64,000 bases of DNA, from the NCBI RefSeq assembly GCF_000524475.1, contig NZ_BAVQ01000009.1:1-64000 (forward strand), given 5' to 3'. Shown here piece by piece: positions 52,142 to 60,754 of the stretch. Source of the DNA: Tomitella biformata AHU 1821 (GTDB lineage: Bacteria; Actinomycetota; Actinomycetes; Mycobacteriales; Mycobacteriaceae). Position numbers and translations under genes: made by a program. Under the pieces are notes generated by a model that was not told where the DNA came from, ran no database searches, and saw only the letters and a program-made list of their open reading frames with translations. Position 1 is the first letter of the stretch, and each line of letters opens with the position of its first letter.

Positions 52142-53812
52142 TCAGCCCCCGACGCCTACCCGTTCCGCCGCCGTGTACCTGGTCACGAGCGCCGCGGTGG
52201 AGCTGTCCAGCACCGGCGCGTCGGGCGCCGCAGTGCCCTGCAGCTGGTCCAGGATCTGGTTCGCGAGGGTCTTGCCGAGCTCGACGCCCCACTGATCGAA
52301 CGAGCCGACACCCCAGATCCAGCCCTGGGTGAAGACCTTGTGCTCGTAGAGCGCGACCAACTCGCCCAGCGCGTGGGGCGTGAGCTTGTCGACCAGGATC
52401 GTCGAGGTCGGCTGGTTCCCGGGGAACGTGCGATGCGGGACCTGCTCCGGCGCGACACCGTCGCCGAGGGCCTGCGCCGCCGTCTTGCCGAACGCCAGCG
52501 CTTGGGTCTGCGCGAAGAAGTTCGCCATCAACAGATCGTGGTGATTATCCAGCTCATGTGCGGGCCGCAGGATTCCGATGAAATCGCAGGGTGTGAGGGT
52601 GGTGCCCTGGTGCAGAAGCTGAAAGAACGCGTGCTGGCCGTTGGTGCCCGGCGCGCCCCACACGATCGGCGCGGTGTCGATGTCGACCGGGTTGCCGCCG
52701 CGGTCCACGGATTTGCCGTTGCTCTCCATGTCCAGCTGCTGCAGGTAGCCGGGGAAGGCCGCCAGGCGGTGGTCATACGGCAGCACCGCATGGGTCTGGG
52801 CGCCGAGGAAGTTCCGATTCCAGATGCCCAGCAGGGCCAGCAGCACGGGCAGGTTCTGTGTGAGCGGGGCGCTCCGGAAATGCTGGTCCATCGAGTGCGC
52901 GCCGGCCAGGAAGTCCTGGAACTGGGCCGGGCCGATGGAGATCATGAGCGAGAGCCCGATGGCCGAGGGCAGGGAGTAGCGGCCGCCCACCCAGTCCCAG
53001 AACTCGAACATGTTGGCCTCGGCGATGCCGAACTCCGCCACCGCGGCCGTGTTGGTGGAGACCGCGACGAAGTGGCTGCGCACCGCGGCGGGGTCGGCTA
53101 TCGCCGCCAGCAGCCAGCCGCGCGCGGTCTCCGCGTTGGTGAGGGTCTCGATGGTGCCGAACGTCTTCGACGAGACTATGAACAGCGTCTCGTGGGGATC
53201 GAGTCCGCCCAGCGCCTCGGTGATGTCCCCGCCGTCGACGTTCGAGACGAACCGCATCTCCAGGTCCGGGTCGGCGAAGTCGACCAGGGCCCGGCAGGCC
53301 ATCGCGGGGCCGAGGTCGGAGCCGCCGATGCCGATGTTGACGACCGTGCGGATGCGCCGGCCGGTGAACCCGAGCCAGTGCCCGCCCCGCACCTGCTCCG
53401 CGAACTCGGCCATCCGGTCCAGCACCCCGTGGATCTGCGGCATCACGTCCTGCCCGGCCACCGAAAGGACATCGCCGCGGGGCCGCCGCAGCGCGGTGTG
53501 CAGCACGGCCCGGTCCTCCGTGCTGTTGATCGGCGCGCCCGCGAACATCGCCTCGATCGCCTCGCCCAGCCCTGCGGCCTCCGCCAGCTCTGCCAGCAGA
53601 TCGAGGGTCTCAGCGGTGATCCGCTGCTTCGAGTAGTCGAGATAGATGCCGTCGTGCTCGGCGGTGAAACTCGCCCCCCGCCCAGCGTCCGCGGCGAAGA
53701 GGTCCCGCAGGTGCGCGGACTCCATCGCCAGGTGGTGCTCCTGGAGCGCCCGCCACTGTGCCGTCTGTGAGATCGTCGTCGTGGTGATGTGCGCAGTCGT
53801 GGTGATGCTCAT
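52142..53812 (-). CDS. pgi: Glucose-6-phosphate isomerase
   Basis: A 556-aa enzyme interconverting glucose-6-phosphate and fructose-6-phosphate. [16 protein letters not shown] and [10 protein letters not shown] (phosphate contacts), [27 protein letters not shown] and the catalytic His/Lys region towards the C-terminus are conserved. Length is typical. Its ATG overlaps the stop of gnd (ATGA), so tal-gnd-pgi is one operon. Confidence 0.94.
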   Translation of the reverse strand: MSITTTAHITTTTISQTAQWRALQEHHLAMESAHLRDLFAADAGRGASFTAEHDGIYLDYSKQRITAETLDLLAELAEAAGLGEAIEAMFAGAPINSTEDRAVLHTALRRPRGDVLSVAGQDVMPQIHGVLDRMAEFAEQVRGGHWLGFTGRRIRTVVNIGIGGSDLGPAMACRALVDFADPDLEMRFVSNVDGGDITEALGGLDPHETLFIVSSKTFGTIETLTNAETARGWLLAAIADPAAVRSHFVAVSTNTAAVAEFGIAEANMFEFWDWVGGRYSLPSAIGLSLMISIGPAQFQDFLAGAHSMDQHFRSAPLTQNLPVLLALLGIWNRNFLGAQTHAVLPYDHRLAAFPGYLQQLDMESNGKSVDRGGNPVDIDTAPIVWGAPGTNGQHAFFQLLHQGTTLTPCDFIGILRPAHELDNHHDLLMANFFAQTQALAFGKTAAQALGDGVAPEQVPHRTFPGNQPTSTILVDKLTPHALGELVALYEHKVFTQGWIWGVGSFDQWGVELGKTLANQILDQLQGTAAPDAPVLDSSTAALVTRYTAAERVGVGG

Positions 53813-54828
53813 CGGATTGCCGGCCTCTCGTCGTGGCCACCGAAGGCGTGGCGCATCGCGGACAGCGCCTTGTCCCCGAACTCACCCTCCTGACGGGAGC
53901 TGAACCGCTGATACAGCGCGGCGGTGAGCACGTGGGCGGGGATGCCCTCGTCGACGGCGGCCTGCACAGCCCAGCGCCCCTCGCCGGAGTCCGACACCCG
54001 GCCGGAATACTCCGACAGCTTGGGATCCGCGCGCAGCGCCTCTGCCGTCAGGTCCAGCAACCAGGACCCGATGACGCTGCCGCGGCGCCACACCTCGGCG
54101 ATCTCGTCGACCTGGAAGTCGTACTGATAAGCCTCGGGGTTGGCCAGCGGCGCGGTCTCCGCGTCGGCGGCGCGGTCGGCCGCCCCGATGTTGGCGCCGC
54201 GCAGGATCGCGAGGCCCTCGGCCAGTGCGGCCATCTGCCCGTACTCGATGCCGTTGTGCACCATCTTCACGAAGTGCCCCGCCCCGGCCGGGCCGCAGTG
54301 CAGGTAGCCGTGCTCCGCCGGGCTCGGCGCGTCCGGCCCGCCCGGGGTGCGCGGAGCGGCGGTGACGCCCGGCGACAAGGCCCGGAAAATGGGGTCCAGC
54401 CGCTGAACCACCGGCGCTTCCCCGCCGATCATGAGGCAGTAGCCACGGTCGAGGCCGTGCACCCCGCCGCTGGTGCCCACGTCGAGGAAGTCGATGCCCC
54501 GCTCGGCCAATTCTCCTGCGCGCCGCGCCCCGTCGCGGTGGTGGGAGTTGCCGCCGTCGATGATCACATCGCCCTCGTCGAGGACCCCCGCCAACTCGGC
54601 GACCACAGTGTCGGTCACCGCCGCAGGCACCATCACCCAGACCGCGCGCGGCTGCCGAAGCCGAGCCGCCAGCTCCCGGACCCGGGCGACCGCCTCCGCG
54701 CCCTCGGCCTCCAGGCTCGCCGCCGCGTCCCAGTCCTTGTCGTGGATGACGACTTTGTGCCCCGCCTGCATAAGCCGCCGCGCCAGGTTCGCGCCCATCC
54801 GGCCCGCGCCGATAATCCCGATCTGCAT
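53809..54828 (-). CDS. gnd: 6-phosphogluconate dehydrogenase, short NAD-type (GndA/YqeC class)
   Basis: A 339-aa decarboxylating dehydrogenase: [17 protein letters not shown] at the N-terminus, [30 protein letters not shown] and the catalytic [12 protein letters not shown]. The short form (about 300-340 aa) contrasts with the 470-aa Gnd of E. coli and usually prefers NAD+. It makes ribulose-5-phosphate. It starts 1 bp after the tal stop codon (54828) and the longer frame upstream is spurious. Confidence 0.9.
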   Translation of the reverse strand: MQIGIIGAGRMGANLARRLMQAGHKVVIHDKDWDAAASLEAEGAEAVARVRELAARLRQPRAVWVMVPAAVTDTVVAELAGVLDEGDVIIDGGNSHHRDGARRAGELAERGIDFLDVGTSGGVHGLDRGYCLMIGGEAPVVQRLDPIFRALSPGVTAAPRTPGGPDAPSPAEHGYLHCGPAGAGHFVKMVHNGIEYGQMAALAEGLAILRGANIGAADRAADAETAPLANPEAYQYDFQVDEIAEVWRRGSVIGSWLLDLTAEALRADPKLSEYSGRVSDSGEGRWAVQAAVDEGIPAHVLTAALYQRFSSRQEGEFGDKALSAMRHAFGGHDERPAIR

Positions 54829-54829
54829 G

Positions 54830-55954
54830 TCAGGCCACCTTGCTCTGGTTGTGGAGGGCGTCGAGGCTCTCCCCGACGCAGGCGAGCAGCGCCCGCCAGG
54901 ATTCTTGGAACTTTGCGATCCCCTCGCGCTCGAGCAGCGTGACCACATAGGTGTAGTCGATGCCGAGCGCGGCAAGGTCGCCGAACACCTGCCGGGCGTC
55001 GCCATAGGTGTCGCTGACCCTGTTCCCACGCACGACGCCGTGGTCCGCGACGGCGTGCAGCGTCGACTCGGGCATGGTGTTGACCGTGTCGGGGGCGACG
55101 AGGTCGATCACATAGCGGGTGTCGTCGAACGTCGGGTCCTTGACTCCGGTCGACGCCCACAGGAGCCGCTGCGGCCGCGCCCCATCCTCCGCGAGCGACT
55201 GCCAGCGCGGCGTCGCGAGCAGCGCCTCGAAGCGCTCGTAGGCTAGGCGCGCGTTCGCGATCGCGGCGTGCCCGCGCACCATCAGCGCCTCCTTGGTGCC
55301 CACCGCGTCCAGCCTGGAATCGATCTCGCTGTCCATCCGGCTGATGAAAAATGATGCGACGGAGGAGATCCCGCCTAAGTCGCGGCTGGCCGCACGGGCC
55401 AGTTCCAGGCCCTCGAGGAAGGCGAGCGACACCGCCTCGTACCGCGCCACCGAGAAGATGAGCGTGGCGTTGACGCTGATGCCCTCCGCCAGGCACGCCG
55501 TGATCGTCGGGAGGCACTCGACGGTGGCGGGGATCTTGATCATCACGTTCGGGCGGTCGATCAGCCAGCGCAGCAGTCGCGCCTCGGCGAGGCTGCCGAC
55601 CGCGTCGTGGGCCAGCCCGGGGTCCACCTCGATGGAGACCCAGCCCTCGCGCCTGCCCGATTCCCGGTGGACCGCGGCCAGCACGTCGCAGGCCGCCCGC
55701 ACGTCCTGGCAGGTCAACCTCCGCGTTGCCTCCGCGGGCCCAGCGCCGCATCGGGCGAGGTCGGCAAGCGCCTCGTCGTAGGCCCCGCCGCCGGTGATCG
55801 CCGCGTGGAAGATCGCAGGGTTGGTCGTCACCCCGCGCACCCCCTGCTCGCGCACCAGTCGCTCGAGGTCGCCGGACCGCAAGCGCGTCCGGCTCAGATC
55901 GTCCAGCCACACCGCGACGCCCGCGTCCGCCAGCTGCTCCACCGAGTTCTGCAT
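54830..55954 (-). CDS. tal: Transaldolase
   Basis: A 374-aa class-I transaldolase. The Schiff-base lysine is in MIKIPATVECLPTI (about residue 137). GVRGVTTNPAIFHAAI and LWASTGVKDPTF are family signatures. It transfers a dihydroxyacetone unit between sugar phosphates in the non-oxidative pentose phosphate pathway. First gene of the tal-gnd-pgi operon, with AAAGGGG 7 nt upstream. Two operator-like dyads lie just upstream, next to the divergent deoR gene. Confidence 0.93.
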   Translation of the reverse strand: MQNSVEQLADAGVAVWLDDLSRTRLRSGDLERLVREQGVRGVTTNPAIFHAAITGGGAYDEALADLARCGAGPAEATRRLTCQDVRAACDVLAAVHRESGRREGWVSIEVDPGLAHDAVGSLAEARLLRWLIDRPNVMIKIPATVECLPTITACLAEGISVNATLIFSVARYEAVSLAFLEGLELARAASRDLGGISSVASFFISRMDSEIDSRLDAVGTKEALMVRGHAAIANARLAYERFEALLATPRWQSLAEDGARPQRLLWASTGVKDPTFDDTRYVIDLVAPDTVNTMPESTLHAVADHGVVRGNRVSDTYGDARQVFGDLAALGIDYTYVVTLLEREGIAKFQESWRALLACVGESLDALHNQSKVA

Positions 55955-55983
55955 GCAAGACCCCTTTGCGATTGACCAATGCT

Positions 55984-56020
55984 TGCACGAATCCGTGCAT
56001 CAACTGCACGCAATCATGCA
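55984..56020. promoter_or_regulatory. Tandem TGCACG dyads upstream of tal
   Basis: TGCACG-AATC-CGTGCA (55984-55999) and TGCACG-CAAT-CATGCA (56005-56020), centres 21 bp (two helical turns) apart. The first arm pair is perfect, the second has one mismatch. TGCATGCA at 55950-55957 overlaps the tal start. Likely operators of the divergent DeoR protein. Confidence 0.6.
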
Positions 56021-56143
56021 ACTGAGGCGGAGTGATGTCAACGGTCTACGCTGCCTCCCGGTAGCATTGCCACCGCAGACAGCGCAGACATGCGCGTTTT
56101 GGCGCAGGCGACCACACCACGATCGGGCACAACAGGGGGCACC

Positions 56144-56908
56144 ATGACGTCGAGCACGCGGCAGCGGGAGATCCTGCACCAACTGCTCGCCGACGGGTAC
56201 GTCGAGGCCAAGGCCCTGGCCGACCGGTTCGAGGTGGACGCCTCGACGATCCGCCGAGACCTGGACGCCCTCGCCCGCGCCGGCCACGTGCAGCGCACTC
56301 ACGGCGGAGCCCGGCCCACGCCCGGCGCGGTGATCGAGCTGCCCTACGCGCTCAAACGGGACACGCAGCTCGCAGAGAAGGCCGCCATCGCCCGCGCCGC
56401 CGCCGACCACGTGCGCGACGGCGACACGGTGATCCTCGACAGTGGATCCACCACTTACGCTGTGGCGCAAGCGCTTCGGCACCGCGAGGGCTTGACGGTG
56501 ATCACCAATGATCTGCGCATCTGCAAGTTCGTCGCCACGATTCCGGGCATGCGTCTGCTGGTCACCGGCGGCGAACTCCTGGACTCCGTCTTCACCCTGA
56601 TCGGCGAGCACGCGCTCCGCTTCTTCGACGACTACACCGCCGACGTGACGTTCCTCGGCGCCGACGCCGTCGACCCGCGCGCCGGCATCACCAACACCAA
56701 CACCCTCGAGGTGCCGATCAAGCGGGCCATGATCGCGGCTGGCCAGCGCACCGTCGTCGTCGCCGACAGCACGAAATTCGGCCGCCGCACCCTGGCGAAG
56801 ATCGCCGCCATCGACGAGGTGGACACGATCCTCACCGACGCGGAGATGCCCGAGGACGTGGCCGCCGACTACGGGCCGCGCCTGACTCGCTGCCCGATTG
56901 AGGCGTAG
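56144..56908 (+). CDS. DeoR/GlpR-family transcriptional regulator
   Basis: A 254-aa regulator with an N-terminal HTH (about 5-55, STRQREILHQLLADGYVEAKAL, VDASTIRRDLDALARAG, then RTHGGA). The C-terminal DeoR sugar-phosphate sensor domain has DSGSTTYAVAQAL and GADAVDPRAGITNTN. It is divergent from tal-gnd-pgi and next to the tandem dyads, so it probably senses a sugar phosphate. Start 56144 has CAGGGGG upstream. Confidence 0.88.
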   Translation: MTSSTRQREILHQLLADGYVEAKALADRFEVDASTIRRDLDALARAGHVQRTHGGARPTPGAVIELPYALKRDTQLAEKAAIARAAADHVRDGDTVILDSGSTTYAVAQALRHREGLTVITNDLRICKFVATIPGMRLLVTGGELLDSVFTLIGEHALRFFDDYTADVTFLGADAVDPRAGITNTNTLEVPIKRAMIAAGQRTVVVADSTKFGRRTLAKIAAIDEVDTILTDAEMPEDVAADYGPRLTRCPIEA

Positions 56909-57050
56909 CTGCGAATCCCCCGGGACCGCCGGGCCACACCACCGGCGAGATCTACCGGCGAGCACCCACACAGCGGCGATTTCAGCGATACTCGCATGGT
57001 GAGCCGGTCACGTCATCGCCCAGCCAGCCACACGACCGTGAGGATGCCCC

Positions 57051-57698
57051 ATGCTGCTCCGCCTGCCCGGCGTCTACCCCCCACAGCAAGACACCTGGCT
57101 GCTCGCCGACGTGCTGGCCGACGAGAAACTGGGTAGCGGGACCCGACTGCTGGACCTCTGCACCGGGACCGGCGCCCTGAGCGTGCGCGCCGCCGACTGC
57201 GGGGCCGGACACGTCACCGCGATCGACATCTCCCGGCGCGCGCTGGCCACCGCCTGGGTCAACTCCCGGCTGCACGGGCATCGGGTTCGCGTGCTGCGCG
57301 GCGACCTCACGGCACCCGTTCGGGATGAGCTGTTCGACGTGGTGGTGTCGAACCCGCCGTATGTCCCGGCGCACGGGGACACACTGCCCACGCGCGGCTC
57401 CGCACGCGCCTGGGACGCCGGCACGGACGGGCGCCTGCTGCTAGACCAGATCTGCGTGCAGGCGCCGGAGGTGCTCGCCACGGGCGGGGTGCTGCTGCTG
57501 GCGCAGTCTGCGCTCAATGGCGTGGCCAAGACCTGGTCGATGCTCGAGGAGCAAGGATTGTCCGTCGAGGTCGCGGCTCAAGTCGACATCCCTTTTGGGC
57601 GAGTGCTCTCCGCTCGCGCGGAGCTCTTCGAGGCGCGCGGACTGATCCGCCCGGGCGAGCGCACAGAGGGGTTGCTGGTGCTCCGCGCCACCAAGTAG
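57051..57698 (+). CDS. HemK2/Mtq2-like protein methyltransferase
   Basis: A 215-aa SAM-dependent methyltransferase. LLDLCTGTGALSVRAAD is the SAM motif near residue 32, and VVSNPPYVPAHGD has the NPPY active site used by enzymes that methylate glutamine amide nitrogens, such as release-factor methyltransferases. Its brevity fits the HemK2 type without the N-terminal PrmC domain. Monocistronic by its neighbours; the 142-bp region upstream holds no clear feature. Confidence 0.83.
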   Translation: MLLRLPGVYPPQQDTWLLADVLADEKLGSGTRLLDLCTGTGALSVRAADCGAGHVTAIDISRRALATAWVNSRLHGHRVRVLRGDLTAPVRDELFDVVVSNPPYVPAHGDTLPTRGSARAWDAGTDGRLLLDQICVQAPEVLATGGVLLLAQSALNGVAKTWSMLEEQGLSVEVAAQVDIPFGRVLSARAELFEARGLIRPGERTEGLLVLRATK

Positions 57699-57730
57699 TC
57701 CGCGCCACCAAGTAGCACGGCGTCAGCGCG

Positions 57731-58789
57731 TCACACGGCCGGGGCGCGGAGCGAGCTCTCGCCCCTCGACCAGCAGCCGGTGATGTGCGCGCCGAGCAGG
57801 TCGTCGAGCGCAAGGCACGCGGCCGCGCCGAAGATGATGTCCGCCGCCAGCTCGGGACGCTGCTGCGCGAGACCACCAGCGAGGTCGCGGACAACGATCT
57901 GCTCATGCACCGAGTCCGCCTCGACGTGCTCGTCGTAGAACAGCGTCGCAGCCCGGCCGAAGCCCAAGCGCCGCAGACCCGCGCTGTAGTCCTTGCTGGG
58001 CGCGGAGGAGGTGGTCTCCACCGCGCACAGGTGCCCCACCAACGCCCCCAGTAGACGCCGGTGCAGCCCGAAGAGGGATAGCGCGTTCAAGCTCGCCAAC
58101 GTCACCGAAGGGACAAGGTCGAGATAGTGCGCGTATTGGCTCGACAGGCCGAGCTCGCGCATCGTCGTCGCGAACAACGTGGAGTGCATCCGCTCGAGGC
58201 GGCCGCCTCCGTACTCGTCCGCCTGCACCTCCACCAACGCGCCCTTCGGCGCCCCCGCGAGCCGCGGGATGCCGAGCGTGTGGACGTCGGCTTCCCGAAG
58301 CTGGTTGAGGGATCGATGGATCAGCACCTCACGGAACTGCTCGACGTCCGCCTCCCGCGCCATGAACGTGGACATGCCCGGCCCGGCGGATGGGGCCGTC
58401 ATCTCCCACAGGCGCGGCACCACAGCCTCGGGGCCATCCTCGGCGGGTACAGCTCCGATCTCGCGCAGCGCGGCCTCGAACACGGCTTCCAAAGTAGCCC
58501 GGCCCGCGAGCAGGTCGAGGTCCCACTCCCACCGGTCCGACACCTCGCTGAGCCCCTGCAAATGCAATTCGTACAGTATCGTGAGCGACAACTGGGCGTC
58601 CTCGTCGAAGACAATCCAGCGATGATCGCGATTCCCATCCACCAGTGCCTGCGCGGCGGCCGCGAAACCTGGGTTCGCTTCGAGGCCGGAGAGCACCGCA
58701 ATCAAATGCGCGCTCAGCGGACCACGCGCGCTCGGCATCGGCATCCGCGTGCCGCGCGGGGCTTCCAGATCGATTTGCATGGAGGACAC
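57731..58789 (-). CDS. Iron-containing redox enzyme (haem-oxygenase-like diiron fold)
   Basis: A 352-aa protein in the iron-containing redox family, about 20 kDa helical domain at 110-330. Likely metal ligands include the EHVEADSVHE segment near residue 285 and a Glu/His set near AHYLDLVPSV. The family includes diiron oxygenases and oxidases on amino acids and fatty acids. The start is GTG 58789 because GGAG lies 5 nt upstream; ATG 58780 is the alternative. It is divergent from the CDGSH gene with no spacer. Confidence 0.72.
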   Translation of the reverse strand: MSSMQIDLEAPRGTRMPMPSARGPLSAHLIAVLSGLEANPGFAAAAQALVDGNRDHRWIVFDEDAQLSLTILYELHLQGLSEVSDRWEWDLDLLAGRATLEAVFEAALREIGAVPAEDGPEAVVPRLWEMTAPSAGPGMSTFMAREADVEQFREVLIHRSLNQLREADVHTLGIPRLAGAPKGALVEVQADEYGGGRLERMHSTLFATTMRELGLSSQYAHYLDLVPSVTLASLNALSLFGLHRRLLGALVGHLCAVETTSSAPSKDYSAGLRRLGFGRAATLFYDEHVEADSVHEQIVVRDLAGGLAQQRPELAADIIFGAAACLALDDLLGAHITGCWSRGESSLRAPAV

Positions 58790-59017
58790 ATGAACTCCGT
58801 TTCCAACCCTCAAAGCGACAATGATGACGTCACCATCACAGTGTGCCCGGACGGGCCACTGCTTGTGCGCGGACCTGTGACCTTAATCGACGCCGACGGG
58901 AATCCGATCAAGAAGGAACGTCCCACCATCGCCCTGTGCCGCTGCCGGGGGACCTCGATAGCCCCCTTCTGCGACGGTACGCACAAGAAGAGGCGGCGTC
59001 GACAGAGCTCGACCTAG
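58790..59017 (+). CDS. CDGSH iron-sulfur domain protein
   Basis: A 75-aa protein with one CDGSH-type motif. CRCRGTSIAPFCDGTHKK shows the C-x-C...C-D-G-x-H ligand set for a [2Fe-2S] cluster (three Cys and one His). The N-terminal VCPDGPLLVRGPV and DGNPIKKERPTIAL are typical of the small actinobacterial form. It probably transfers electrons or clusters, perhaps for the adjacent iron redox enzyme. GGAGG lies 4 nt before the ATG. The stop shares CTAG with the convergent TetR stop. Confidence 0.88.
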   Translation: MNSVSNPQSDNDDVTITVCPDGPLLVRGPVTLIDADGNPIKKERPTIALCRCRGTSIAPFCDGTHKKRRRRQSST

Positions 59018-59715
59018 AGCCTCGGCGGCTGCGCTTGGATCGCCGTCCCCAGCCAACGCCGCAGGTAGGCCCGCAGCTCGTCGTCGGTGCGCGGCGGGCT
59101 GCCGGGGGACAAGAAGAAGGACTGCATCGTGCGCAGCACGTATTCCACGAGTCCCTCGAGCGCCGCGTCGTCGTAGCCGTGCCGCTCCCAGTCCACGTCG
59201 AAGCGCCGGATCATCGTCAGGCCGAACCCCCTCGCCTCGGCGGAGGTGAGGCCGTCGCGGTTCAGGCTCGGGTGGTCGCCGGTGAGCAGGATTCCCAGGT
59301 GAGGGGTGCGGCGCACGTCGGCGAGGGTGAAGATCACGCCCTCGGTCATCGCCTCCGCGGGATCCGCGAGCCCGCGCACCCGCTCTGCCAGCCGGTCGAG
59401 GAAGCCGTCGACCGAAGCGATCGCGGCGGCCCGCATGAGGTCATCCGCCTTGGGGAAGTACCGGTAGACCGTCTGCCGGATCACGCCGAGGGTCTCGGCG
59501 ACGTCGGCGATGCTGATCGCGGTGCCCGTGCGCCCGATCAGCTCGACCGCCGCGTCGACTATCCGCTGCGCCGCATCCTCGTCGTTCTCCGGGGGGCTAC
59601 CGCCCCACCCGCGCCTTCGTGCCAATGCCCGCGTCCTCGACTCGAATCGGTGTCGATCGACTGAGCGTCCATCGGTATCAAGGCCCGAAGGTAGCACAGA
59701 GACGAAAGTGATCAT
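59014..59715 (-). CDS. TetR-family transcriptional regulator
   Basis: A 233-aa TetR protein. The HTH is at about residues 50-95 (IVDAAVELIGRTGTAISIADVAE, VIRQTVYRYFPKADDLM). The long N-terminal extension before it is unusual. The start is uncertain; I use ATG 59715 (MITFVSV), with AAGG nearby, though an ATG at 59730 exists. It is divergent from the hydrolase-AveC pair and probably regulates it through the inverted repeat at 59713-59738. Confidence 0.82.
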   Translation of the reverse strand: MITFVSVLPSGLDTDGRSVDRHRFESRTRALARRRGWGGSPPENDEDAAQRIVDAAVELIGRTGTAISIADVAETLGVIRQTVYRYFPKADDLMRAAAIASVDGFLDRLAERVRGLADPAEAMTEGVIFTLADVRRTPHLGILLTGDHPSLNRDGLTSAEARGFGLTMIRRFDVDWERHGYDDAALEGLVEYVLRTMQSFFLSPGSPPRTDDELRAYLRRWLGTAIQAQPPRL

Positions 59716-59738
59716 ACAACCTTGCGTCATTGTGTATG
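59713..59738. promoter_or_regulatory. Candidate operator for the 59014 TetR gene
   Basis: CATACA (59713-59718) and TGTATG (59733-59738) form a perfect inverted repeat with a 14-bp spacer that overlaps the TetR start codon. Confidence 0.4.
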
Positions 59739-59815
59739 GTCAGTGTCCACGGCTTCGAATCACCAGTGCGGGGCCATCTGACCAGCCCACTTCTCGAATC
59801 ACGAGGTACCGCGCA

Positions 59816-60754
59816 GTGACCGACCTACAGATCCGAAAGATGAACTTCGCATTTGCGGACCACCACGTCCCGTTCCTGTGGAACGAGGCGAATCCGGCGT
59901 GGTCGAGCATGTCCAACGCCGTCTCTTTCCTGGCCATCGGCTTCGAGAAGATGATCCTGTCGCTGATGCGCGAGGTCATCCCCACGATCACCGACCCCGC
60001 GATCGCCGAGGAGGCGGACGCGTTCATGCGCCAGGAGGGCCAGCACTCGGCCGCGCACCGCCAGCACGTGCGGGGCCTGATCACGAGCTATCCCGGCCTG
60101 CAGGAGACGCTCGACGAGGTGGTCGGGGAATTCGACCGACTCTCCGCCGAGACCTCGCTCAACTACCGGCTGGCGTATACCGCCGACCTCGAGGCCACCT
60201 TCACCCCGGTGTTCAAGCTGATGCTCGACAACGAGGCCACCCTGTTCCAGCCGGGCGATGACCGCGTCGCGTCGCTGTTCATCTGGCACTTCGTGGAGGA
60301 GGTGGAGCATCGCAGCTCCGGCCTGAAGATCTTCAACGAGGTGGTGGACAGCGAGTTCTACCGGATGCAGATGGCCCCGTCGATCTTCAACCACGTCCTG
60401 AAGGTCATCATGATCGCCTGCGAGGGCTTCAACGACCACGTCCCCCTCGAGGAGCGGCAGGTCGACGCGATGTCGATGTTCGCCCGCTACCGCGCCAAGC
60501 AGAAGCTCAACAAGTGGCTGCCGGGGCGCACCTACACCTACAACGGCACCTCGCCCCGGGCGTTCGACGGCCTTAAACTCGGCGAGCAGCTCACCGCGTT
60601 GGCCGGCGTCGTCCGCAGCCAGATGCCTGGCCATAACCCCGACCACGAGAACCTGCCCGCGCTCGCCGGGGACTGGTTCCAGCGTTATGACGACGGCTAC
60701 GACGTCACGCGCTGGTACACCGCCTCCGCCAGCGCCAACGGGGGGAAGAGCTGA
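59816..60754 (+). CDS. Predicted metal-dependent hydrolase (PF10118 type)
   Basis: A 312-aa protein starting at GTG 59816, with GAGG 9 nt upstream. RKMNFAFADHHVPFLWNEANPAWSSMSNAVS opens it; the histidine-rich metal sites are MRQEGQHSAAHRQHV (about 70-84) and HFVEEVEHRSSG (about 160-170). The fold is a helical diiron-like hydrolase. These proteins frequently sit beside AveC-like membrane proteins in Actinobacteria, as here, where the stop and the next start overlap (TGATG). Substrate unknown. Confidence 0.8.
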   Translation: MTDLQIRKMNFAFADHHVPFLWNEANPAWSSMSNAVSFLAIGFEKMILSLMREVIPTITDPAIAEEADAFMRQEGQHSAAHRQHVRGLITSYPGLQETLDEVVGEFDRLSAETSLNYRLAYTADLEATFTPVFKLMLDNEATLFQPGDDRVASLFIWHFVEEVEHRSSGLKIFNEVVDSEFYRMQMAPSIFNHVLKVIMIACEGFNDHVPLEERQVDAMSMFARYRAKQKLNKWLPGRTYTYNGTSPRAFDGLKLGEQLTALAGVVRSQMPGHNPDHENLPALAGDWFQRYDDGYDVTRWYTASASANGGKS

